Of a stretch of DNA of 64,000 nucleotides, positions 34,874 through 47,291 are shown piece by piece; the stretch's first letter is position 1, and the number at the start of each line of letters is the position of its first letter. The position numbers and the translations under genes are program-made. The DNA lies in NCBI GenBank assembly GCA_033002965.1, contig JAURVB010011241.1, positions 1 to 64,000 on the forward strand. Direction: 5' to 3'. The notes below the pieces were generated by a model that searched no databases, was not told where the DNA came from, and worked only from the letters and a program-made list of their open reading frames with translations. Source of the stretch: Piper betle (Eukaryota > Streptophyta > Magnoliopsida > Piperales > Piperaceae).

Positions 34874-37081
34874 CTTTAAGACATGCTTTGGCTTTCAATA
34901 ATAAAAGAAATGGTATGTAGCATCCTTTTTAAATGTCTTGTAAATATGAGCTTCATGGCTAGATGAGTAATATCCCTTAGAAGATATTTGTAGGCTAACC
35001 CGATATTGAATATCCACTCGTTATTTTTGCATAGAATACAATATTTAGCTTCCTTCAAATTATTAATAATTTTTAACACATAAAAAATTTTAATACTAAG
35101 ATTAGTATCACTAGGTTCAAAATTTTTATTTTCTCATAGGCCAACCTGGGAAATTAAATAATGAAAGGGTTGATGTATGATGTTGCCCGGATGCTGGATC
35201 CATCAATCGTAACGGTTTCCAAAAAGATTGCAATAGTTTGCTCAGTCACGTCATGTGATGTCACTCCCTTGTATGTACCAAACTTTGGTGATCCCGATAA
35301 GTTTATTAATCACACTCTATACATTTGTCCTTAGTATTACGTGTACAAATGACCGTCTTAATCTTGATTATATCCTCCAATCCATGCGCTTAACTCGAAT
35401 GCTCCCGATTGATCACTACTCTATTTGTTGCGTAATGAGTACTTATTTCACATGAGTCACGATTAGCCATGCCCTCAAGTTATTATATATAAAGAGAAAG
35501 GGCTTGAAAATGGGATGAGTTTTGAATTAAGTACGTGAGAGAGTTAACCAGAGTTCACAAAATTTAGCCTCAAGATGGAACTTACTTAGTAAAAAAACTT
35601 CGATAGTAAAAATGCCAAACAATGCATTAAATTCTGCACGGGGGTTGCAGTCCCTCGTTCATCAATGTGAGGATTTTTTTCCAAGTTTGTCTTTATTGTC
35701 AGCCATGAAAAATGCTGTTACAAGTTTTACTTTGATAGAAAGATGGAGAAATTAGTAAATGGCTTTAGAGAAAAAAATGTAGATCTTTTAGGGTATTTTT
35801 TGTTGTCCTGAATTTATGTGTAAGAAATATAAAATTTAGGGGTGATAAATTTTCTTGTATTTAGATGCCTTGAAATTTTGTCAAATTTTTTTTTATTTTC
35901 AATCAAATTAAGTTTATCTAAATTTTACAAAATATAAATTTTTTTGTGAAAAATAAAGAAATTGAAAGAAATTTTAGGAGACACAAATTAAGAAGAAATA
36001 ATTTATTTTTACTTCATTTTCCAACTATCTAAATATATAAGAGAAATTGTTAAATTTTTATTTTTATTTATTTTATTACATTTGAAGTTCTTATTATTTT
36101 TTTTTATTTACATGGTTTTCTGGCCAAACAGACCCTTAAAGAAGTTAGCAGAGATATTTTAAAAATATATTATTATGAATCAAGTTTCTAAAGCAAATAA
36201 TTCATGCCATAATTTCTTAAGTCAAAGTATAGACAAATTCACATCGACATGATTGGCTTCATTTGATTGTCCAAAGCAAAGTTGAACATGCGAAAAGCGT
36301 ATTATTGAAAACTTTTTATGAATATATGAATACGAAATCACTTAGAGAGCCTCAAATTAAAGTGAGAAGTAGAAATAATTTTGTGAAAAAAATGTTTTTT
36401 TGATTTTGCGTCATCAACTAAATGCCAATGCTACATGCCTCCAAATTAATCTGGTGGTTTGTCGAAAAAGCTCCGTTTTTTACGTTTTATGATCTTCCTT
36501 TTTTATCTCACCGAGAAATTAATTACCAAACATATAATAACAACAACTATAGTATAGTGTATTGTATGTTACGCATGATTGAATGTTTTATGTTATTAAA
36601 AGGAAACAGGTATCCGAAAAATATATACAAGCTAGGTGAATGCTTGATTTGATTGGTGGTTTGGGAGGAAAAGGGTGAGTTTCATGTGACATCAGCTAAA
36701 AGATGACCTTATATTATCAAATCAAAGGTTGGGCTGTTGCTGTCACTCGCCTTTGCTGTTGCGCCATGTATTTTCTTCCTCTACATATTAACAATCCTAT
36801 TTATAATATTTTCTCCTCTTGCATTGGCCTACTATAGTGACGTACAAGCTGGGCAACACACATAAATAGTTTTTTTTGTTATTTACTTTTTTAAAAAATT
36901 AGTTCTTTAACTTAATTAACCTACGTTTGCTATTTATTAAATTAATTAATCAGTGTATATGCAATTAATTAAAGAGCCAATTATGTGAGCCAATTGGTGT
37001 ATTATATATAGAAGTGTTATTTATTAACACTTGTACATATTATATCATAACGAAGATTTGGTCAAGTTAGTGCATTGCATG

Positions 37082-37813
37082 CATAGTTGTAAAACTCGGC
37101 CAATTCTAAGTGGAATTGATCGAGTTAACAAGGCTAAGTGGAGAATCTTGTCCAAAATTGAATCAGGAATCGACCGAGTCGGGCCGATTTCAATCTGATT
37201 AATTTTCGAGTTGGGAAAGTAAGGAGTCGGGATAGTTGGTTTAGCGGCGAGGCGTCGGGCCAGGGGTGACGAGGGTGATGTCGCGAGGGAGGACGGGGCA
37301 GCGGCAGCGGTGGTGGGGAGGAGATCTCACGGCCGGTGAGGTTCGTGTCGTCGTCGATAGCGTCATCATTGTTGTCATGGGGATTGGAGTCCTCCGGCCC
37401 TGTGTGGGCTTTAGGCGGCAGGTGGAGTTGCTCTTTGTCGCTTGAATCGGGGAGGGGAAGATATGTTTTTTTTTTTTTGTGGTCAGCCGACCGGTGATGG
37501 GGAGGGAGTTGACGATAGGTTCTCCGGTGGGCTCGACCCCCTTTTCTAATTATTCCATTCTTAGCTTTTTTTTTGTTTGCATATTTATTTATTTATTTAT
37601 ATCTAAGGTAAACTTTCATTTTGTGTTAAAAAATTATGAAATTGGTGATAGAGTTATACTTGTTACATGGATAATAAAAATATGTATATTACAAGAGGCT
37701 GATTTAGACTGATTCAAATGAACTGATTCGTATCCGATTTTTAATGAATTGGTACAATTTAATGACTTCATTCCAATCCTATTTAATAGCCAATTTTGAA
37801 TTTTGCAACTATG
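37082..37813 (-). mobile_element. GC-cored non-autonomous DNA element, copy 2
   Basis: The left end reads CATAGTTGTAAAACTCGG and the right end, on the other strand, reads CATAGTTGCAAAATTC, giving imperfect terminal inverted repeats. Flanking 8-mers ATTGCATG (37074-37081) and ATTGCACA (37814-37821) match at 6 of 8 positions. The core (about 37200-37480) is G-rich on the plus strand with GTCG and GGGG runs. It therefore lies in the opposite orientation to the copy at 1087-1799, with the AT-rich part at its right end. No transposase. Confidence 0.6.
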
Positions 37814-37821
37814 ATTGCACA

Positions 37822-40019
37822 TACAAATTTGTTTATCACTCAAAACAAATGTTTTTGCAGAGATACAATTTATACTATTTTTAAAAAAACAAAAATCACA
37901 CACATCTTACATAACACACAGCTTTGATCAAAACAAGTTGTACATAAATATCAAACAAACACATTAAACATTAATTTTAATTATACATAAGTGGTAAGTC
38001 TATGTTTATATTCAATGATCTCATGTGGATCACGTAAGGTGTTTATGATAATTATATTTTCATAACTCAACCTAATTAATTACTAGATAATCAGGACAAG
38101 GAGCATCCAGTAGTAAAGTTTAAAATTCTTTTTAACTCCAACAACTCTTTAAGTTGACTCAACTTTATACTTGTCGAGTCAAACTTCATGAATCATTCTA
38201 TACGGACTAATTTTATAATTGTTTCCCGAGTCATAGTCATGTTGTAAAAATTATATAAACATATTATTTTTCTTTCAAATTAGCTAAATCAATATTTTCA
38301 AACAATATAAATTATATATTTATCAATTTTAAGTGTTAAAAGATTAATATATACTATTTTCATATAACTTTTTATTTATACGATTAAAAATTTAATATCA
38401 ATGACTCCAAGTCGGCTTGTAGTCACTCCGATTCGACGTCACTCCATAACATGTCGAGCCTAGTCTAAATTTCAAAATCTTAAATTATGCCCATAAATCT
38501 ACCTCAAAAAATATTCTTCTTTGTTTAATTTTTTAAAATCTTAATTAGCAAGATACAAACGATAACTAATATGATATATGTAAAATTTCTGAGCTGGTGC
38601 TACTTCATTTTTACATATATCTTAATTAGAATTTCTATGATTAAATTTATTATATAAGTTAAGATGAACTACAATTTTTTCATTGGATGAGCCATACTCT
38701 ATTATTTGGCTCCCTATCCCTATCATAGATTCGATCAGAGCTCCATTTTGAGTCCACAAAATTCCCGACTCTATTTCATAAAATTTTTACTTTTCAATTA
38801 AGTTCCATTGAAGACTCTAAATTTGAAGATTTTACGATTGGTTCCACCGTACTAAGTATAATTACTCAACTCATTATTAGTAAAGTATTAAAAACACTTA
38901 AAAATTGATGTATCCTCTAATATATACTTTACGTATATCAAGAATAAAGGTAATCTAATTAATAAAAGTAGTTATACATAAATACTCGCGTCAGTTACAT
39001 CCTAATACCCATTTTATTGAAAAATTGATATAAACAATTTCAAGATAGCTTGAAGTCGACGCTATTTTGTAAACAATGAAGTCGACTCTATGTTGTCTAG
39101 ACGAAAGAAGATAATTTCAATATATATATATATTTCCAAAATTACTCTCAATATATATTTAATTAATCACAAGCTTTTATATTAATTGTTGTATATAGTA
39201 AACGCAAGTATTATATATAGTACAAACGTATCATACCTTTTAATTACTTGGTAGACTTATATATTCATTTATGAAGAAAGTATATATATATATATATATA
39301 TATAAGATAAAATATAAATAAGATAAAAAAATTATCTTCTAACGGAATGGATCGATGGATAAGAGTCATCACACTTACAAGTTAAGGCTTGATCATTAAG
39401 AAAAAGTTTAATTTTCACAACTTATCATCCAACTCCTTGGAAACATCGTAACTTCTTATTCTTTTTTTTAGATATCGGGAAAAAATGTAATATTTATTGA
39501 TTTTTTTTATCATTATCTCAAATTAATTGATAGGATAAATATTATAAAATAATATTTAATTAAATTGAGACTAAAACAAAGTTAATCCCTTGGTTGATTT
39601 GGTAAGTCCACCTTTACGAGTGTGTCTACCAAAAAATACACCAACAATTTATTTACTACTTAGACATTAAAGCTTTGAATCTAGCTGATGTATACACGAT
39701 TCATGCAAGCTGAAAAATGCTGATCCATGCTAAGTAAATGAATGATGTTTTATCCCATATAGTCTTTAATGGAGGATCTATAATATTACCCAAAAACAGG
39801 CTAATGTGTTGCAATTTATACAGCTAATTATCTGGCTCCAAATCATAAGATTACATTTAAAAGAGTTCAAATATGTCACTGTAAATTTAGTTGCGAACAT
39901 TTTGTTCGTATTAGTGAGAGACATTTTCATCCCTAAATCCCATTTTTTTCTTATAGGTTAAAAAATCATTATCATCATCCCAATTTTTAGACTAATTATT
40001 TACTTAGTGTATGAAAATA
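37822..40019. other. AT-rich intergenic, nothing recognised
   Basis: No gene, RNA or delimited transposon was seen. An (AT)n array of about 22 bp lies at 39282-39304. The last few hundred bases should approach the promoter of the BELL gene. Confidence 0.5.
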
Positions 40020-41039
40020 ATTAAATCATGGGGCGAGTATATTATTTCCTTTGGGGGCATGGCGCCATCGTAAAATAGAACAAGTTGGAGTCGCTTTCCG
40101 AAGCGCATACCCGGCGTAAAAGAGAGGGACCCTCTCCGCATCGCTTTTACGAAACTGCCATCCCATTCACCCGACAACGACGTCGTGGCGGTAAGGGCAG
40201 AAACGTCTTTTCACGGGCAAATTTCTCTGGGTGAGAGTGTTTGGAAAAACCCAAAAGGCCTAAGAAAAAACAAACAGAAAAAAAAAAAAAGGGGAGAAAG
40301 AAATGGAAACAAGAAGAAGAAGAAGAAGAGGAGCCGACTGTATCTCCTTTTCTTGATTCCTCCCTCTCTGCACAACTCCTAGATTTCCTTCACTTTCATG
40401 CTCCTTGTGTAGTTTTCTCACCACCCTTTTCTCTTGTGGGCAATTGGGAAGTCAAATTGAAGGTGGAGGTGGAGGTGGAGATACAGCTTAGCTATAGATA
40501 GAGAGAGTTGGGAGAGAAGAAAAAAGGGAGGAGCTAGCTGCTGCTTTGAGTACTTACTGTCCGAGACATGAGACAGACAACGATGGATGAAAGCTTTATA
40601 TCACTTCTGCAGCTCTAAGGTAACAATGGATCTTCTCTTTTTGAGCTTGTTATTTTAATTATTGTTATTATTATTATTGTAAGGTGGGGAAGAAGAAGAT
40701 GAAGAAGAGCTTGAAAATGATATCCCACATTAAAAATAAAGGAAGACACGGTCTCTCTCTTTTGCCTCTTCTTTTGATTCTCCTACCCCCTCTCTAGCTT
40801 CTCCTTCGTGCTTCAATTCTTATCATAGCTCTTGCGAAATTCCCCAACAAAGATGTGCTATTCATGGTCCATGATCACTGGTTGATGACATATTGGTTGA
40901 GTTTGGAAGAGTTTGAGGTATTGAATTCTAAGTTGTGGTGGTTGCAGGTAGGAGAATTAGATAGATAGATAGATAGACAAGGGCGTCGGCGTCGGCGTCC
41001 GCGGCGGGCGTCGGAGATGATGATGAAGGAGAGTGTAAC
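40020..41039 (+). promoter_or_regulatory. Promoter and leader of the BELL gene with a probable leader intron
   Basis: AG-rich, GA-repeat-containing leader sequence appears from about 40200. A probable leader intron runs from a GTAACA donor at 40620 to a TTGCAG acceptor at 40947. Short upstream open frames begin at 40185 and 40241, within the likely leader, and could lower translation. A GATA tetranucleotide run lies at about 40961-40976. Confidence 0.5.
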
Positions 41040-43465
41040 ATGGGATTAGCAACGCCATCAACGACGCAGCTGCAAGGTGACCAATTGAGCTCTACCACCC
41101 AACAAGCAGCCAAGCCAGCTCCGTCTATGTCCCAAGGCTTCCACCAAGGTGGCCTCTACAGCTTCTCCGATGGCTTCGACCGACCTCCCCCAGCCGCCCC
41201 CCACATCCACGACCAGCCGGTCCGCCGCGACAAGATGAGAGTCGTCGGCGTCGCCGGGGGCGGATCGTTCGAGCCGGCTCCGGCGGGCCTTGTTGCTATG
41301 GACGAGGATGAGCCGGCGGAGATCCCCGTGTACGGGATGCTCTCCGAGATGTTCAACTTCCCGCCGGCGCCGCCGCAGCCCCGGGGCAGGTGGTGGCGCA
41401 GCCACCCGAGATTCTCGTCGGGGAGAGCCAGATTCCGGGACTCGGCGGCCATGGGTACCGGCACGTCGAGTGGTACGAAAAGCATGATAGGAGCCACGCC
41501 ATGGGGGAGATGTCTGGTGCTAGTGCAGACTCGGCGGCGGCCATGCAGCTTTTCTTGATGAACCCGCAACGAAGGTCGCCGTCCCCTCCACCACCACCAC
41601 CACCACCCTCCCCCTCCGCCGCCTCTCTTCCACGGAGACGCGGCCAACACCGCCTTCGCCGCCGCTGCAGCTACCGGCCACTTCACTTGGGAAGCTCACG
41701 ACGGCGGGCAGCATCACAAGCTCGGGACGCTGATGGACAGCCAAGGCCTCTCTCTTTCCCTGTCTTCCTCCCTCCAAACCGGCAAGGAGGAGCTCCGGAT
41801 AGGCGACGGCATGCTCTACTACGGCGGGGCGAGCTCCGGCGGCGGCGGGATGTGGGGCGCCGGCCCCGGCGGGGCTCTTCTTCATCTCCTTCGTCCTACC
41901 CAATGAAGAACGTCGGCAATTTTCACCTCGCCGGCGTCGCCGGCGGCCAGACTCCGGCGGTTCACATGGGGTACGGCTCAATGGGGATAGTGAACGTGCT
42001 GCGCCATTCTAAGTACGCCAAAGCCGCCCAAGAGCTGTTGGAGGAGTTCTGCAGTGTCGGGAGGGGCCAGCTCAAGAGCTCAAGACATGGCAGGAATCCT
42101 AACTCCGCCGGCGGCGGCGGCGGTTCGTCATCGGGAGCAGGTGGGTCGTCGTCTTCTTCCAAGGAGGTGCCGCTCTTGTCGCCTGCGGACCGGTTCGAGC
42201 ATCAGAGAAGGAAGGCGAAGCTCATCTCCATGCTTGACGAGGCACGTATAGTAATTAACCACTCCAACTCTTCTCATCTCTCTTTTACTTATAAGCTAAA
42301 TTAACACCAAAAGCTTCGATTATTGTTGGTCCGTGGGTACCTCTTCATACTTAAAAATATATAGTAATATGAAGCTAGCTAGATAGTAGCTGGCTTCTTG
42401 CTAAGGTGGTTATATATAAATTTGGAGTGATGAATTTTATACAGTGGAAAACCTATGCATGCCATATATAACAAGGCATATATCCAGTAGAAAACAAGGT
42501 TGTCCAGGTTTGGGAAGATCGCCCCTCGTCTAATTCTTCTTCTTCTTCACTTCCCGAGCTATGCCCCTTTTCTGCAACAAGGAAGGAAGTTGTTATGAAG
42601 GTTGCAGGCAGGGCCCAGAGAGATCCTTGCCTCTACCGGGAAAAGTTGTCCCAGAGACAGTTCGGTTCATATCTACAGTATTCATGTTTCTATGAGTTTC
42701 TATGAACTTGTATTATAAACACATGTATCATGCATGTGCAATACAGCAAGTTGCAATGCGAGAGGAGAGGAGGAGGCAATCGTTCGACTGCTACAATCTG
42801 CTACGGCTGCTCTTGCTTTGGCTTGATTCCATTTTCGTGGCATATATATGATTAGGCCATTACAATGAGGATTAGTAGGATCAATGTGCCTCTCCTTCTC
42901 TCTTGATTTTTTTCTCTTCAAGAGGATTGCGTTTACCAGCTCTTTGCTGGGACAAAAGTGGCAAAACACAAAAATGGATTAAAATGGGAGATGGGTCTTC
43001 TTTCTGGCTTGTCGATGGTGATCTTTACTTCACATGAACTCCTGCAGATTCTCCATTGCCACGGGCTGTTTGTCCTCATCCCGATCAGTTCGCCTGTCCG
43101 TTCTCCTCTCCTTTACCTTCTTTAACCACCAGTAGTTGTCATCCCTCGTAAACTTCGAAATCACATTGATGGGTACTTCTGATGAGAAATGTGTCTCCAT
43201 GGTAGGCAGATTGTAGCATCACAGTCGTCTCTTGTGCTTCACTATATATCTTTCTGCGAATCCTCTAAATATGTCCTGTATGAGAGCAAAGATATGATTG
43301 TACACACTGTATCTACATGACCATCTTAATTGAGACTGATTTAATTTATTGCTTACCACTATATCTAGCTTGTACTCTAGCTAGTTTCAGAAACCTGACA
43401 TGTCATGTACTAAGATATCGAGTTAGTCTTTTTTAAAGAGATAATCATTTTATGTTAACATGGCA

Positions 43466-43501
<36 letters not shown>

Positions 43502-46500
43502 GAGATAATTAATGGATGTCTCTGAGTGATCTGATTGACGAAATACTATTCAATTTTTCTTGAAGCTAATTCTGTTATTTTCAGATCGAGATCATTTTTT
43601 AATTATGATATATTACTTGTGCATGCAAATGCATGATTATAATTATAAAAAATAAAAGAAAATATGAAAGTAAAAGGTTTTGAGTAATAACTGGTGAAAT
43701 ATTAGTGGATAGTGCAGGTGGAGAGGAGGTACAACCACTATTGCGAGCAGATGCAGATGGTGGTGAACTCGTTCGACTCGGCAATGGGGTTCGGGGCGGC
43801 GACGCCGTACACCGCGCTGGCACAGAAGGCGATGTCGAGGCACTTCCGATGCCTCAAGGACGCGGTGGCGGCGCAGCTGAGGCAGACGTGCGAAATGCTG
43901 GGAGAGAAGGACGTGACGGGCGGCTCCGGCATCACCAAGGGGCAGACGCCGCGGCTGCGCATCCTGGAGCAGAACCTCCGGCAGCAGCGCACCCTGCACC
44001 AGATGGGGATGATGGAGCAGGAAGCATGGCGTCCCCAGCGGGGCCTCCCCGAGCGCTCCGTTAGCATCCTCCGTGCTTGGCTCTTTGAACACTTCCTCCA
44101 CCCGTACGTACTCTCTATATCTATGTCTCTCTTTCTCTTCCTACTTCTCCTTCTTCTTCTTCTTCTTCTTCTTTTCCTTCTTCTTCTCTTCTTCTTTGTT
44201 TAAAACTAATGTTATAGTAATACAACAAGCTGACATGAATCATTGAAAATGCCCAAAATCAATGTTTTTCGTGCTATTAAGAATTTTAACATGTACACTT
44301 CATAACATAGATAATTGTCATATGACCTCATAGTCTGATAATGTTAATTTCAATGGAAGTTTAAAATTTCATTAATACAATTATCTCCTATAGCTAGTAA
44401 CAATTTTAGAAGGAATAAACATCCAATCTAAGCTAAGTTAATTTTGTCTTCCATATAGAAGCGCCAATGACCCTTGATTATAAAGAGCTATATACATGCG
44501 TACCACTGTGACATAAACTTGGGTTGGAAACTCATAATTTGGTTATTTTCACATCATTTATATTTTTAACAAAAAATTTGGCCTTTCCTAGCTTTGTGTT
44601 TATTTGCCACTTACTGATTAAAAATATTTGCCTACTGACCAAGTCCCTTTTTTTTGTAAAACCGTAATATGAACCAAGAACTTATTAATATTTGCAGATG
44701 TACCAATAAAAATTGGCAAGTACACATGAGTGTTACAGGTGGGTAGATAATCTGTGTTATTTATTAGGTTATTTAAAAATGCTTTTTTTAATTTTATTTA
44801 GAAATTTTCATAGCTCTGACTTTTAGTACTCTCGAGCTAAATGATATTCTAATGCCACCAATCACCATATATTGCATGATCCAACAACGAAATCAGCTTT
44901 CTCAACAAATGACGCTTTGGTGCTTTCAAATTTAGAAAGGAAGTACGTACAAACAGTGTTTTGGTGGAGTCCCTCGTCACTTTTACATGCTTGTTAACAG
45001 TAGCTGCCTGTATAAGTAAGGGCTCATTGTTCTTGGCTTTTGCTGCTGTAATAATGGTACGGCTGAGGATGAATTAGAAAGCTTTTAAGGTAGAAATTAG
45101 CAGGGAGTACTGATCACTGCCATCAATTGGTTCATCACTTTATCTTTTATATGCGAGAGAAGGGTAAGGCAGACAATTGCGTGATGTTGTCCCCTAGGGC
45201 GTCAAGAAGAAAGCCTGTGCAAAAGCTTCCTTATCGTTTTTCCTCTTTACAACATGTGACACAGTTGGATCAGTAAAAAATCTATCCGACCCTTACCAAT
45301 ATCTACGATAAGACCAACTAAGTTATCTTCAAAAATATTTATATAGAGTTGTTGTTCTTTATTTGTCTTAGAATTGCACGCCAGAAACTTTAGCAACTAG
45401 TATATAATGATGTCCAATCCTATAGCCCATTGATTCAGGAAGCTAGCGGCTGATTAAACAGCGTGGTCTGATGTCATGTAGTTCTTGTCTTTTGCTTTTA
45501 CAGGTACCCAAGTGATGCAGATAAGCATTTACTTGCCCGGCAGACCGGTTTGTCCAGAAATCAGGTTTGTCCTTCCGCAGCCCCTTATAAGCTCCACTTT
45601 TGATTTGGATAGTAATAAGTTTTTAGTATAATTATATATTAATTCCCATATTATCATTACATATAGGTACGTAGTTTTTAACTTTGGATATCTTGGGTCG
45701 ATTTCTTTTGGACTTCTAGAGACAAAAGTTAGGACAGCTTCATGATTTATAACTTGACATAATGGTTTTTAACTACAGAAGCTTAATGGTTTTTAACTAC
45801 GAAGCTTTCTTCGTGTGTGCAGACGAGATTTATATTTGTTTCTGAAGCAACATAAATTGACACAGCTAGCTAGCTAGGAAGACAAGCATGGACAAAAATG
45901 GGTGATTCTAAGTACGAACAAAACCAGGAGGCGATCTGCCTCTGATCCCAAAACCCGACACATTTATTCAAAACCATTACTAATTTTCACGACATCAAAA
46001 TCAAAGTGATGGGCAGCGCCATTTAATGTTCATCTCTCCTGCATCTCTCTGATATAATTTGACCCTGCATGCAATGCCAACCTCTAATTTGAGCACCCCC
46101 TCTCCAGGTGTCCAACTGGTTCATTAATGCCAGGGTGAGGTTGTGGAAACCCATGGTGGAAGAGATGTACCAACAAGAGGCCAAGGATGAGGAGGACGAC
46201 GACAAGACGGCCGAGAACCCGACAACGCAAACATCAACACAAATACAAACGCCTACTCCAGTACCGGCAGCAGTATCATCCCCGCCTGCAATATCATCAG
46301 CGGTATCATCAGCCAACGCTGAAGCCAAAAGATCAGACATTAATGTTCGTGATGGTGACGTTTCACACACGAATATCAACCGATCACACGGCTTCCACCA
46401 CCACCACCACCACCTCTTCTCTTCCGATGGAGGGCGCCTCGGGGACGACCCAGGACAGTTCTCCGGCGAGCCCGACTTGGAGCCCGGAGACGTCGCCGGA

Positions 46501-46638
46501 AACATTGACGTGGGGTACCATGGCACTGCTGCCACCTCCACCGCTGCCACCGGAGATGTGTCGTTGACGTTGGGTCTCCGGCATGCCGGAAGCCTGCCGG
46601 ATAAGGGCAGGTTTCCGGTGAACTTCGGGAACCGCTAG
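41040..46638 (+). CDS. BEL1-like homeodomain protein, SAWTOOTH (BLH2/BLH4) type, 4 coding exons
   Basis: TALE-class homeodomain transcription factor that dimerises with KNOX proteins in the nucleus. SAW1/SAW2 restrict KNOX activity at leaf margins in Arabidopsis. Exons: 41040-42241, 43718-44103, 45504-45564 (61 nt, the usual length for this exon) and 46108-46638. Exon 1 has the SAW-type start MGLATPS, a YSFSDGFDR motif, GMLSEMFNF, a [12 protein letters not shown] motif and the SKY box [19 protein letters not shown]. Exon 2 has the BELL domain ([18 protein letters not shown]) and the start of the homeodomain. Exons 3-4 complete the homeodomain with the Pro-Tyr-Pro loop, [19 protein letters not shown]. 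The C-terminal VSLTLGL box is present. Exon 1 changes frame three times (near 41360, 41615 and 41870). The exon 1 donor is GC, not GT. Exons 2-4 are intact. Confidence 0.92.
43470..43497. repeat. (AT)n microsatellite in BELL intron 1
   Basis: An AT dinucleotide array of about 28 bp in the long first intron, some 220 bp before exon 2. Confidence 0.95.
44139..44200 (+). repeat. (CTT)n microsatellite at the start of BELL intron 2
   Basis: A CTT/TTC-rich triplet array just inside the intron that splits the homeodomain. It is about 40 bp downstream of the donor. Confidence 0.85.
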
Positions 46639-47291
46639 CAGAAAGATTTGGTAGGAAGGTATAGCGAAGAAGAAAACATAAAGAGAGAGGGTTTTCAAAG
46701 ATCCAAATTATATTGTTCTTACAACGTGTATTTTTTCCCTTTTCCCCTTCCTTTAACTGCTCTTTTTTTGCTTTTTTGTTCACTGCCAATATTAATGGAA
46801 AATGTTACAGACGGCAAACATCTCTATATATTTATTTGTATGACATGTAAAATAAATGGATTATTATTGGGACTTAAATTTTGTGCCTCATACCTTGTTT
46901 TTACAAGAATTCAACAATCAAACATTCCACATATATTTCAATATTTTTTGTCCGAAAATTACAAATGCGAAGTTACAACTCATGTAATTAAATTAGAATT
47001 CTTTGTTTGTTTCTTGGGTTGTTTGTGTCTGCAAGATATGAAGCACACACAAATCAATTATCGAATGAATCCACACATGATTACCAAGACTACGTACCCA
47101 CTCTGTCTGGTATGTAATTCTAAGTCAATTCAACACTCATAACAAGGCCAACCCATTGTACGATTTGTCTCGCCAAGTCAATTTTCGTCTCGTGAAAGGT
47201 TTTTAACGTGCTGTCCTGACACCGATGACAACACTTGTGGCCAAATGTGAACTATATGAATTTGTTCCACTTACTATGCATGTATGGTCAG
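46639..47291 (+). other. BELL 3' UTR and downstream DNA
   Basis: The 3' UTR starts after the TAG at 46636-46638. T-rich sequence and possible polyadenylation signals follow near 46790-46850. An open frame of 164 codons at 46648 has no recognisable features and lies mostly in UTR sequence. Confidence 0.45.

Larger units (their letters stand above)
28110..37073. other. Gene-poor AT-rich region
   Basis: About 9 kb without a gene I can support. It contains several (AT)n arrays listed separately and scattered short open frames without recognisable domains. One minus-strand frame at 30016-30198 ends in the odd sequence KKWWPWFPS; it is noted under findings and not called as a gene. Distant regulatory DNA or non-coding transcripts cannot be excluded. 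Confidence 0.5.

Noticed and set aside
41156..41981. Long minus-strand frames opposite BELL exon 1
   Set aside because: Antisense frames in GC-rich coding DNA; no family resemblance, splice signals or codon pattern of their own.
41390..42304. Single 304-codon frame as the true BELL N-terminus
   Set aside because: Its middle third is an arginine-rich out-of-frame translation. The family motif [10 protein letters not shown] appears only in another frame there.
46648..47142. 164-codon frame after the BELL stop
   Set aside because: Lies in the T-rich 3' UTR and beyond, with low-complexity hydrophobic translation and no motif.
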